Source: Kribbella monticola | GTDB lineage: Bacteria; Actinomycetota; Actinomycetes; Propionibacteriales; Kribbellaceae | DNA length: 64,000 nt | Assembly (NCBI RefSeq): GCF_003261635.1 | Contig: NZ_QFXK01000022.1 | Location: forward strand, 226,951 to 290,950 | Reading direction: 5' to 3' | Part shown: positions 18,317-26,988 of the stretch, one piece after another | Layout: every line of letters starts with the position of its first letter | Numbering within the stretch: position 1 is the first letter of the stretch | Position numbers and translations under genes: made by a program | The notes under the pieces: model-generated | The model's input: the letters and a program-made list of their open reading frames with translations, nothing else | Database searches by the model: none | Told to the model about the DNA's origin: nothing

Positions 18317-21300
18317 CAGCTCACCTTCGGAGTAGCACGGACACCTGCATGCAGGTACTTCTCGCCGGTAGGCAGCGAGTAGAACGTGACCGGCATCCAG
18401 GTGAGCGACCCCGGCGGCCGTACGGCGAACAGGTCACCGCTGTCGTCGACGGGCACCAACGGGTACTCGTGGGTCGGCTCCGGCAACAGTTCGGCGAGCG
18501 GGCCGGTCACCGTCGTCCGCAGTACCGCCTCGCCGTCGCGGATCAGGATCTCCTCGATCGTGCTGGCGCGCTCGTACCGGCCCGCGTGCTTGTGCAGGTC
18601 GACCTTGGGCGGCTCGGCGGGCGGGGCGAGCGGGGTCGGCATGGTGACGTCGGCGAGCTCGGCGAAGATCTCGCGGTACAGGTCCTGGTAGAGGTCGCGC
18701 GTGTTGCCGCCGTTGGTCAGCAGGGCAACGGCCAGGCCCTCCGAGGGGAGGACCCGCAGGAAGGCGGCCTGTCCGATCGTGTTGCCGTCGTGCCCGATCA
18801 GCCGCCGGCCGTCCCAGTCGAACCGGATCCAGCCGAGGCCCCAGGAATCGCCGAGCGTGTGCTTGTCCGGGAGGTCGGCTTGTTTCGACGCCATCAGCGC
18901 CGCGGTTTCCTCGCGCAGTACCCGGGTGCCGTCCGGAGCGACACCGCCCTTCAGGTGAAGACGTGCGAAGGCCAAGGTGTCCGCGACGGTCGAGATGATC
19001 GTGCCCGCGGGGCCCAGGGAGCGGGGCAGCATCCAGACCGGCGCGCGCGTCGGCTCCTCGCCGGGCTCACCGACATGGCCGACCGCGGCCCGATGCAGGA
19101 GGACTTCCTCGGGCAGCGTGGCCGTGTGTTCCAGGCCGAGGGGGACCAGGATCCGTTCGCGTAGTACCTGGTCCCAGGTCTTGCCGGTGACCTTCTCGAT
19201 CACGCGGCCGGTCAGCGAGAAGCCGGCGTTGCAGTAGGACCAGGTGGCGCCGAGCGGGTGGTTCTGGCCGACCTCGGCCAGTCCGTCGACGTACTTCTCC
19301 AGACAGTCGTCGCCGCGACCCGTGTCGGTGAAGACGTCGCCGTCGATCCCGCTCGTGTGCGTGAGCAGGTGCCGCAGCGTCACCTGCTTGGCGACGTCGG
19401 GATCGCCCAGCCGCAGCTCGGGCAGTACCTCGATGATCGGGGCGTCCAGGTCGAGCAGGCCCTCGTCGACGAGTTGCATCGCGAGCGTCGCCGTCCAGAC
19501 CTTGGAGATCGACCCGATCTGGAAGAGCGAATCGGCCGTCGTCGCGACACCCGTGTCCTTGAACACGACACCGGTCGCGGCTTCCACCAGTTCGTCGTCG
19601 AGGCCGTCCTGCAAGCGCAGGATGCCAAGAGCAGCACCCGGTACGCCGTGCTTCGCGGCGAGCGTGTCGAGCCGGTGCTGCCAGTGGGCCGCGTCGATCC
19701 GGGCGCGACGCGGGCCGGCCGCGTCGCCGGCGTACTGCTCGACCCAGTCGAGGATCCGCCGGTTGAAGTCGAGCCGGTGCGACGGCCGTCCGTCGACGAT
19801 GAAGAGGTGGCTCGCGTCCGGATAGAGCACCAGTTGGGTCGGCACGCCTTGCTCGCGCAGTGCCGTGTGCCATTGCTGGGCCTGACCGATCGGGCACCGT
19901 ACGTCGGCATCGCCGTGCAGGACCAGCGTCGGCGTCTTCACCTTGCCGACCTGGCTGAACGGAGACATCTCGGTGTAGTCCGCGGGACCGTTCAGCTCGT
20001 AGACGCCGAGGAAGTGGCCGAGGTCCGAGGTGCCCGCCATGCTGGTCAGGTCGCTGACCACCCCACCGGTCACGGCCGCCGCGAACCGGTCGTCGCGACT
20101 GGTCAGATAGCAGGTCATGTACCCGCCGTAGCTGTAGCCGGCCACCGCGAGGCGGGCCGGATCAGCGATGCCCTCGGCAACCAATTCGTCGAGCGGTTCG
20201 AGGAAGTCCTTCGCGTCCGACGTCCCCCAGGCACCGAGCGCGGCGTTGAAGAACTGCTCGCCGTACCCGTCGCTGCCGCGCGGATTCACCAGGAAGACGG
20301 TCCAGCCGCGCGCGGCCAGTTCCTGGTGGTAGAAGTGGACCTCGTCGGCCACCGCGTTCCACGCGTTGTGCGGGCCGCCGTGGATGTCGAGCAGCAGCGG
20401 CTGCGGCCCGGTCGCGGCGGGATCGCGGATCAGATAACCGGCCACCACGGTCCCGTCGGAGATCGTGAACTCGCGCTCGGTGCGGGCGAAGTGCTCGACC
20501 TCGCCGAGCTTTTCGCCGTACGAGGTGCGCGGGGTGACCGTTTTGCTCGCCAGGTCAAGGGTGACCACCTCGCCGTACGAGGTCTCGGTGGTGAGCACCA
20601 GCGCGGCGGTTCCGCCCGCGACGGTGAGGCTGGAGACGTTCTGGCCGGCTTTGCCCAGTACTGGTTGGGGAGTGCCGCCGGAGACGGGGACGGAGTACAG
20701 GTGACTGCAGCCGCGCTCGCGGATGGCGAAGAGGACCGTGCGGCCGTCATCGGTCAACGTAGGAAGGGCTCCTGGGTACGCCGGTCCGCCGGGCATCACG
20801 TTGCGGTCGAGTGACTCTGCGAGGTTCACCACCTCGCCGGTCTGCAGCGACAGTCGCAGCAGGCCGGCGTGTCCTACGGGACCGGCGACGTTGCCAACGA
20901 CCACAAGCGCGTCGCCGTCAGCCGTCCAGATGAGCGGACCTGTTAGTCCTTCGGCGAGACCGACGAGCTGAGGCTGAGCCTTCTCGTCGGTGGCATCGAG
21001 CACGTACGCCGGTGCTGTCGGGCTGAGGTCGGCGTCAGGAGCGGTAGCGGCTCCGAAGGCCAGCTTGGTGCCGTCCGGCGACCAGGCGGGGTCACCCGCG
21101 TGCCAGTCGCCCTCGGTGGCTTGCCTGCACTTCTTCGTTCCGACGTCGAGCAGGTGGAGGTGTTTGCGGATCGTCCGGAGCCAGCCGGCGCCGTCTGCCT
21201 GGTAGTCGAGTCGCTCGGTGACGATCGGTGCATGGCCGCGTGTCTCGTCGTCCAGGCCAGCGATGTCCACCGCCGCACTGAAGGCGATCTTGGTACCGTC

Positions 21301-21648
21301 CGGACTCCACTGCGGCGCGCCCGCTCCGAGCGGGAGAGTAGTGAGCTGCTCTGGTTCACCACCGCCGACAGGGAGCAGCCAGAGCTGCGCTGGCCCGTCC
21401 TTGGCGCGGAGGAACGCCAACTGCGTCCCGTCCGGCGACCAGACCGGCGTACTGTCTGCGTCTCCTCTGGTCAGCTGCCTTGGCTCGCCGCCGGACGCGG
21501 GGACGCGCCACAGGCTTCGCAGCGTGCGGTCGCCCTCGACGTCGGTGGTTCGCAGTACGTAAGCGATCTGGGTGGCGTCGGGCGAGAGGGCCGGCTGCTC
21601 GGGTACGGCGAGCTCGGTCAGATCGTCGATGCGCAGGTGTCGAGTCAC
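18316..21648 (-). CDS. Fusion: S9 prolyl-oligopeptidase plus class C beta-lactamase-like serine hydrolase
   Basis: A 1110-residue two-enzyme fusion. Residues 1-380 form a TolB/WD40-like propeller with repeated WSPDGT motifs. Residues 390-640 are the S9 alpha/beta hydrolase with Ser506 (GYSYGGY), Asp582 (HGDADV) and His614 (DASHLF). Residues 650-1110 are a penicillin-binding/beta-lactamase-like domain with S713-I-S-K716, YCN and GHDGNTIG. S9 enzymes cut oligopeptides; the second domain may be a D-aminopeptidase or esterase. No signal peptide is visible. The C-terminal domain is clearly paralogous to the stand-alone serine hydrolase at 26989-28380 in the same operon. It overlaps both neighbours (four and one bases). 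Confidence 0.9.
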   Translation of the reverse strand: MTRHLRIDDLTELAVPEQPALSPDATQIAYVLRTTDVEGDRTLRSLWRVPASGGEPRQLTRGDADSTPVWSPDGTQLAFLRAKDGPAQLWLLPVGGGEPEQLTTLPLGAGAPQWSPDGTKIAFSAAVDIAGLDDETRGHAPIVTERLDYQADGAGWLRTIRKHLHLLDVGTKKCRQATEGDWHAGDPAWSPDGTKLAFGAATAPDADLSPTAPAYVLDATDEKAQPQLVGLAEGLTGPLIWTADGDALVVVGNVAGPVGHAGLLRLSLQTGEVVNLAESLDRNVMPGGPAYPGALPTLTDDGRTVLFAIRERGCSHLYSVPVSGGTPQPVLGKAGQNVSSLTVAGGTAALVLTTETSYGEVVTLDLASKTVTPRTSYGEKLGEVEHFARTEREFTISDGTVVAGYLIRDPAATGPQPLLLDIHGGPHNAWNAVADEVHFYHQELAARGWTVFLVNPRGSDGYGEQFFNAALGAWGTSDAKDFLEPLDELVAEGIADPARLAVAGYSYGGYMTCYLTSRDDRFAAAVTGGVVSDLTSMAGTSDLGHFLGVYELNGPADYTEMSPFSQVGKVKTPTLVLHGDADVRCPIGQAQQWHTALREQGVPTQLVLYPDASHLFIVDGRPSHRLDFNRRILDWVEQYAGDAAGPRRARIDAAHWQHRLDTLAAKHGVPGAALGILRLQDGLDDELVEAATGVVFKDTGVATTADSLFQIGSISKVWTATLAMQLVDEGLLDLDAPIIEVLPELRLGDPDVAKQVTLRHLLTHTSGIDGDVFTDTGRGDDCLEKYVDGLAEVGQNHPLGATWSYCNAGFSLTGRVIEKVTGKTWDQVLRERILVPLGLEHTATLPEEVLLHRAAVGHVGEPGEEPTRAPVWMLPRSLGPAGTIISTVADTLAFARLHLKGGVAPDGTRVLREETAALMASKQADLPDKHTLGDSWGLGWIRFDWDGRRLIGHDGNTIGQAAFLRVLPSEGLAVALLTNGGNTRDLYQDLYREIFAELADVTMPTPLAPPAEPPKVDLHKHAGRYERASTIEEILIRDGEAVLRTTVTGPLAELLPEPTHEYPLVPVDDSGDLFAVRPPGSLTWMPVTFYSLPTGEKYLHAGVRATPKVS

Positions 21649-22424
21649 GCGGAGGTCCTTTGGCTTGGGTACGGCGATGACGAGGTCGTGCCGCGGCGGG
21701 GCGCGGCCGCGAGAAGTTCTCGGGTGTAGTCGTGCTGTGGATCGGTCAGGAGCTGGTCGGCGGGGCCGAACTCGACGATCCGGCCGAGGTACATCACCGC
21801 GATCAGGTCACTGACGTAGCGGACGACGGCCAGGTTGTGCGAGATGAACAGCATCGACAGCTTCAGTTCACGTTGTAGCGAACGGACGAGGTTGAGCACG
21901 GTGCCCTGCACCGAGACGTCGAGCGCCGAGGTGATCTCGTCGGCGATGATCACGTCCGGCTGGCCGGCCAGCGCCCGGGCGATGGCGACACGCTGGCGCT
22001 GACCTCCCGACAAGGCGCCTGGGTAGGCATTCGCGCGGGCGGCGTCGAGCCCGACCAGTTCGAGCAACCGGGCAACCTCGTCAGCCCGGTTGCCGGCGGT
22101 TCGGGGTACGGCCTCGGCGATCGTGTCGCCGACCGTCATCCGCGGATCCAGTGACGAGTAGGGATCCTGGAAGACCATCTGCAGCGGTCGACGCTTGCCG
22201 GCGCGGTGGTCGAGCGGTACGCCGTCCAGCAGGATCCGCCCGTACGACGGCTCGACCAGCCCGACGGCCGCACGCGCCAGGGTGGACTTGCCCGACCCCG
22301 ATTCGCCGACCAGCCCGACCACCTGGCCGGACGGGACGACCAGGTCGACGTCGTCAACGGCCGTGATCGCCCGGCTGCCGGTGCCGAACCGGACCGACAC
22401 CTGATCGAATCGCAGTTCGCTCAT
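21645..22424 (-). CDS. Oligopeptide/dipeptide ABC transporter ATP-binding protein (DppF/OppF type)
   Basis: A 259-residue ATPase. Walker A is GLVGESGSGKSTL, the signature is LSGGQRQRVAIARAL and Walker B is VIIADEITSALD. The usual DEPTSALD has Ile in place of Pro here; the catalytic Glu is kept. It powers peptide uptake together with the permease-ATPase fusion upstream. ATG 22424 overlaps the previous gene by four bases; a longer in-frame start would lie within that gene. At 259 residues it is somewhat shorter than DppF (about 330) because the C-terminal oligopeptide-transporter extension is nearly absent. Confidence 0.92.
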   Translation of the reverse strand: MSELRFDQVSVRFGTGSRAITAVDDVDLVVPSGQVVGLVGESGSGKSTLARAAVGLVEPSYGRILLDGVPLDHRAGKRRPLQMVFQDPYSSLDPRMTVGDTIAEAVPRTAGNRADEVARLLELVGLDAARANAYPGALSGGQRQRVAIARALAGQPDVIIADEITSALDVSVQGTVLNLVRSLQRELKLSMLFISHNLAVVRYVSDLIAVMYLGRIVEFGPADQLLTDPQHDYTRELLAAAPRRGTTSSSPYPSQRTSA

Positions 22425-24334
22425 CGCTGCCCCGTCCGGATCGACTCCGTGCCTGGATACCGAGCTTGCCAGGCCGCCGAACCCTGTGGGTTCCAGCAGG
22501 CGACCTGATGTGCCGGACCGTGACTGACCAAGGCGGGATCCTCGGTCCGGCACCGGTCGGTGGCGAACTCGCAGCGAGCCGCAAACGCGCAACCGGATGG
22601 GTAGTGCGCCGGGTCGACCGGCCGTCCCGAAATGACCGCGAGTGGCTCGTCCAGCGGAGTGTCCAGATCCGGTACTGCGGCCGACAGCGCTCGGGTATAG
22701 GGATGGCGAGCACCGGTGTAGAGCTCGCTCGCGGGCAGGTCCTCCACGATCCGGCCGGCATACATCACCAGCACGCGATCGCAGACCTGACCTACGACGG
22801 TGATGTCGTGGCTGATCAGCAGCACAGCGACTTCGTTCTCGGTCCTGATCTGTTCGAGCAGCTCCAGCACCTGCCGCTGCACGGTGACGTCGAGGGCGGT
22901 GGTCGGCTCGTCGGCGACGATCAGCGCGGGCGTACCCATCAGGCCCATCCCGATCATCGCCCGCTGCCGCATCCCGCCGGAGAACTCGTGCGGATACTGA
23001 TGCGCGCGCCGCTCCGGCAGCGGGATCCGGACCGCCCGCAGCCGGTCGACCGCTCGGTTCATCGCCTGGCGCCGGGACATGCCCTGGTGTTCGCGGGCGC
23101 CTTCGGCGAGTTGGGCGCCGACCCGCATCGTCGGGTTGAGCGACGTCATCGGGTCCTGGAAGACCATCGCGAACGACGTACCGAGCAACCGCCGCCGCGC
23201 GGCCGCAGTACTGCGGACCGCTGCCCGGCCGAGCAGAGGCGCTCCGAGGAACGACAGCTCAGCAGCTCGTACCTGGCCGGGGGACTCGATCAATTGAGCG
23301 ACTGCAAGTGCAGTGAGGCTCTTGCCCGAACCGGACTCGCCGACCACCCCGACGATCTCGCTGCGTCCGATCGTGAAGCTGATCCCGCGCACTGGCGTGA
23401 CCGGGCCGGGGAAGCTGACGTGCAGGTCTTTGACGACCAGCACGGCGTCTTCGTCGACCTCGGCAGCCGGAGCGGTTTCCCCCTGCGGCAACCGCGATCC
23501 CTTCAGCACCGGTACGCCGAAGCCCTTTGCCACGGCCTCACCGAAGAGATTGAACGCCAGGCCCGCAATGACGACCGCGACGCCAGGTGCCAATGCCGCG
23601 GCGGGGTGCACGTAGATGCTGTTGAGGCTCTCGCCCATCAACCGCCCCCAGTCGTAGGCAGGCGGTTGCACGCCCAGGCCGAGGAACGACAGGCCGGCGA
23701 ACGCGAGCAAGGTGCCGCCGGCACCGATCGTCGCGTTCACCACCAGCGGCTCGGCGATGTTGGGCAGGATGTGCCGCGACAGCATCCGGAACCGGCCGAC
23801 CCCGGCGATCCGTGCGGCGGCGACGAAGTCCCGCTTCTCGATCCCGGCAACCAGCGTCTGGGTCAGCCGCGCGAACGACGGTGCTCCGGCGAGCCCGATC
23901 GCCAGTACCGCGCCCTTCGCGCCGACTCCGAAGACGACCGCGAAGAACAGCGCGAGCAGCAAACCGGGGAACGCGACAGCGATGTTCACCACGGCCGTCG
24001 CCAGTCGTCCGCCGCGTCGACCGAGGACAGTCGGTGCACAGCCGAGCGCGAGTCCGCACACCACCGCGATGGAGGTGGCGATCAGGGCCAGCAGGATCGA
24101 CGTACGAGAGGCAACCAGGACGCGGTAGAAGATGTCTCGGCCGAGGTTGTCCGTGCCGAGCCAGTGCTTGGCAGAAGTGCCCTCCAGTAGGTGTTCCGTG
24201 TCGATCGCGGTCGCCTGATGCGACCAGAGCAGCGGTGCGACCAGAGCGAGCAGGAGTACTGCGAGGAGGAGTACCCCTGCGCCGGCGCCGACCGGCGTCC
24301 GTAGTACTGCGATCCAGCGAGCTGTCCTCTTCAT
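22421..24334 (-). CDS. Peptide ABC transporter permease-ATPase fusion (DppC-DppD)
   Basis: A 637-residue fusion. Residues 1 to about 285 are a DppC-type permease with TM helices and the EAA-like loop VAAARIAGVGRFRMLSRHILP. After a linker (PQGETAPAAEVDEDAVL), residues about 305-637 are a DppD-type ATPase with Walker A VGVVGESGSGKS, signature EFSGGMRQRAMIG and Walker B ALIVADEPTTALD. The C-terminal Cys-containing oligopeptide/dipeptide transporter motif (PSGCAFAARCEFA) is retained. Such fusions are common in actinobacterial peptide transporters. It overlaps the upstream permease by one base and the downstream ATPase by four. Confidence 0.93.
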   Translation of the reverse strand: MKRTARWIAVLRTPVGAGAGVLLLAVLLLALVAPLLWSHQATAIDTEHLLEGTSAKHWLGTDNLGRDIFYRVLVASRTSILLALIATSIAVVCGLALGCAPTVLGRRGGRLATAVVNIAVAFPGLLLALFFAVVFGVGAKGAVLAIGLAGAPSFARLTQTLVAGIEKRDFVAAARIAGVGRFRMLSRHILPNIAEPLVVNATIGAGGTLLAFAGLSFLGLGVQPPAYDWGRLMGESLNSIYVHPAAALAPGVAVVIAGLAFNLFGEAVAKGFGVPVLKGSRLPQGETAPAAEVDEDAVLVVKDLHVSFPGPVTPVRGISFTIGRSEIVGVVGESGSGKSLTALAVAQLIESPGQVRAAELSFLGAPLLGRAAVRSTAAARRRLLGTSFAMVFQDPMTSLNPTMRVGAQLAEGAREHQGMSRRQAMNRAVDRLRAVRIPLPERRAHQYPHEFSGGMRQRAMIGMGLMGTPALIVADEPTTALDVTVQRQVLELLEQIRTENEVAVLLISHDITVVGQVCDRVLVMYAGRIVEDLPASELYTGARHPYTRALSAAVPDLDTPLDEPLAVISGRPVDPAHYPSGCAFAARCEFATDRCRTEDPALVSHGPAHQVACWNPQGSAAWQARYPGTESIRTGQR

Positions 24335-25326
24335 CAGCTCTCCCGGATGGTGGATCGGGGGTCAAGCACGGCGAGGATCACGTCGACTGCCAGGTTCACC
24401 AGCAGCACGCCGGCGCCGTAGACGAGTACTACGCCCTGCACCAGCGGGTAGTCCTTGGCCAGGATCGAGGACACGATCGTGCTGCCGAGACCTGGCCAGC
24501 TGAAGACGTTCTCGACCAACACTGTCCCGGCGACCATTCCACCCAAGAGGAGACCGCCGAGGGTGATTGTTGCTGTCACCGCGTTGGGCAGCGCATGCCG
24601 GAGATACACAGCGACAGCGGGAAGGCGTTTGGCTCGTGCTGTCCGCAGATAGTCGGTCTGCAGTACTGCGAGCAGCTCGACCCGGCAGATGCGCGCGAGC
24701 ACCGCGGCCGGTCCGATCGCCAGTGCAAGCACGGGCAGCACGTACGACGACGCGCTGCCGCGCCCAGCGACAGGGAACCAGTGGAGCGTCACTGCGAAGA
24801 CGTAGACGAGCCCGACTGCCAGCAGGAACTCCGGGATCGCGGCGAGCACCACTGTGGTCGAGGTGAAGCTCAGCTCGGCACGTGGTCGGCGGCCGGCTCG
24901 GGTGAGGACGCCCATCGCGAGGCCGAGCGGCAGCGCGATCAGTACGGCTACGACGAAGGCGGCGACGGCGAGCTGCAGCGTGGCGGGTAGGCGATCGCGG
25001 ATCACGTCGGAGACCGGGAGGCCGGTCGTGATCGACGTACCGAGGTTGCCGGTGAAGAGGTGCTGCAGGAAGTGCAGGTACTGCACCCAGAGCGGGTCGT
25101 TGAGACCCAAGGACTCGCGCTGGGCGTCGACCACGCTCTGTGCGGCCGCAGGGCCGAGTGCGCCTCGCACCGGGTCGCCCGGGATCAGGTGGATCATCAG
25201 GAAAGCGGCGCTGACCAGTACCAGCACGGACCCGACCAGGCGCCCGAGCCGGCGGGCGGCGAACCGCACCCACGGATGGGTACCGAAGCTCGCCGCCGCA
25301 CCGGAAACGCTGGCCGTCGCGGTCAT
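24334..25326 (-). CDS. Peptide ABC transporter permease (DppB type)
   Basis: A 330-residue inner-membrane permease with about six TM helices. The N-terminal signature RRLGRLVGSVLVLVSAAF and LIPGDPVRGALGP is typical of DppB/OppB, and the EAA loop RTARAKRLPAVAVYLRHALP lies in the second half. It pairs with the DppC half of the downstream fusion to form the channel. It follows the solute-binding lipoprotein gene after 57 bases and overlaps the next gene by one base. Confidence 0.93.
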   Translation of the reverse strand: MTATASVSGAAASFGTHPWVRFAARRLGRLVGSVLVLVSAAFLMIHLIPGDPVRGALGPAAAQSVVDAQRESLGLNDPLWVQYLHFLQHLFTGNLGTSITTGLPVSDVIRDRLPATLQLAVAAFVVAVLIALPLGLAMGVLTRAGRRPRAELSFTSTTVVLAAIPEFLLAVGLVYVFAVTLHWFPVAGRGSASSYVLPVLALAIGPAAVLARICRVELLAVLQTDYLRTARAKRLPAVAVYLRHALPNAVTATITLGGLLLGGMVAGTVLVENVFSWPGLGSTIVSSILAKDYPLVQGVVLVYGAGVLLVNLAVDVILAVLDPRSTIRES

Positions 25327-25383
25327 TGGGGCACCTCGGTACGCGGTTCGATCAGGGGAGCGCTGACTGTCGCCGTCACCGGG

Positions 25384-26976
25384 TCACCCGATCATCCGGA
25401 TCGATCCGGGGTCGACGCCATCGTTCAGTTCGAAGGTCGCGCCCTTGGCGAAGATCGGCACCGTCGAGTTGACGAACGGCACGACGTTGACCTCCTTGAA
25501 CAAGGCACGCTCGGCCGAGGCCCAGTCGCCGCATCCGTCCGCCCCGGCGGTCTTCGCGGCCTTGGCGACCGCGGCGTCGTACTCCGGGTTCTTGATCCAG
25601 GAGAAGTTGCCGCCACCCGGCGGGGTCGGGCCGGACAGGAAGCTCACCAGCTGGCTGGGCAGCGAGGTCGTCAGCGGGATCAGGCCGGTGTGCCAGGTCC
25701 CTTGGCCGGCCAGGACGACAGTACTGATCTCCGCGGTCGACACGGCCTTGAGGGAGACCTGGACGCCCAGCTCGGTCCACGCCTTCTGCAAGAGTTCCGC
25801 GCCGGACTGCATTGTCGGCCCGAGGTTGGTCAGGTAGTAGGAGACGAGCGACAACTTGGTCCCGCCCTTCTCCCGGATGCCGCCCGTGCCCGGTTTCCAC
25901 CCGGCTGCGTCGAGAGTCGCCTTGGCCGCGTCCAGATCGTGGCCGGGCAGGTTGCCGGTGACCGTGTCGTCGTTGCACGGACCTGTCCCCGGCACGGTCA
26001 TGCTGGTGGTCGGTTTCCCGGTGCCACCGGTGATCACCTTGCCGAGCTGAGCCAGGTCGAGAGCTTGCGTCAACGCCTTGCGGACAGCGAGATCCGCGGT
26101 CGGCAGACCGGGCTTCTGGTTGAACCAGAGCTCACCCAGCGGAGTGCCCATGCTGCGCGAGAAGACCTTCTGCGCCTCCAGCCGCTGCTTGTCCGGTCCG
26201 GAGATCGCCGCGATGTTGACCTGGCCGGCCAGCAGCAGGTTCGCCGCGGTGGTCTCGTTGGCGACGACCTTGAGCACGACCTTGTCCGGCATCCCGGGCT
26301 GGTCCGCCTTGAAGTCGCCCACACCCCACGCGTACTCCTTGCGCCGGGTCAGCGTGTAGTGGTCGCCCGGCACGACCTCGGTGACTTTGAACTGGCCGGT
26401 CCCGTCCGAGCCCTGCTTGAGCAGCGTGCGGTTCTTCATGCCCTTGCCGCAGACGATGTGCAGACCACCGACGTTGCGGACCAGGAAGGCGTCCGGCGCG
26501 GCTGCGGTCACGGTGACCGTGCCGGTCGCGTCGTCGCCGGTCGCCTTGGCTCCGGGTGGTACGAAGACACCGATCCGGGTGGACTTGCTGGCCGGGTTGC
26601 CGACGAAGGTGATGTTCTCGGCGACCGTGCTCGCGGTCAGCGGAGTCCCGTCCGCGCAGGTGATGCCCTTGCGCAGCGTGTACTTCGCGGTGGTGGTCGT
26701 GCCTTCCCACTTCTCCGCGAGACCCGCCACGTCCTTGCCGCTGCCGTCGATGTTGAGCAGCGAGTCGTAGAGGAACGCGTCGACCTGCTTGGTGATCGAC
26801 AGCGAGGTGAACTGCGGATCGAGGTTGCCCGGGTCGGCGTTCAGCGCCATGGTCAGCGTCTTGCCCGCGACCGGCTTGCCCGCCCCAGTGGTCTGCTCGC
26901 CCGAACTGCAGGCGGACAGGGCCAGTCCTGCGGCGAGCGCTCCGGCGACCGCGATGGTGGCTGCGGATCTCATCAT
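25384..26976 (-). CDS. Peptide ABC transporter solute-binding lipoprotein (family 5)
   Basis: A 530-residue extracytoplasmic binding protein. The signal peptide ends in lipobox LSAC with lipidated Cys23, then a Ser/Gly/Thr-rich spacer. The mature part follows the SBP_bac_5 layout: TLTMALNADPGNLDPQFTS, SLLNIDGSGKDVAGLAEKW and YTLRKGITCADGTPLTA. It captures the transported peptides and delivers them to the DppBC channel. It starts 12 bases after the serine hydrolase stop. ATG 26976 or the adjacent ATG 26973 could be the start. The ligand is unknown. Confidence 0.93.
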   Translation of the reverse strand: MMRSAATIAVAGALAAGLALSACSSGEQTTGAGKPVAGKTLTMALNADPGNLDPQFTSLSITKQVDAFLYDSLLNIDGSGKDVAGLAEKWEGTTTTAKYTLRKGITCADGTPLTASTVAENITFVGNPASKSTRIGVFVPPGAKATGDDATGTVTVTAAAPDAFLVRNVGGLHIVCGKGMKNRTLLKQGSDGTGQFKVTEVVPGDHYTLTRRKEYAWGVGDFKADQPGMPDKVVLKVVANETTAANLLLAGQVNIAAISGPDKQRLEAQKVFSRSMGTPLGELWFNQKPGLPTADLAVRKALTQALDLAQLGKVITGGTGKPTTSMTVPGTGPCNDDTVTGNLPGHDLDAAKATLDAAGWKPGTGGIREKGGTKLSLVSYYLTNLGPTMQSGAELLQKAWTELGVQVSLKAVSTAEISTVVLAGQGTWHTGLIPLTTSLPSQLVSFLSGPTPPGGGNFSWIKNPEYDAAVAKAAKTAGADGCGDWASAERALFKEVNVVPFVNSTVPIFAKGATFELNDGVDPGSIRMIG

Positions 26977-26988
26977 CAGCTCCTGGGA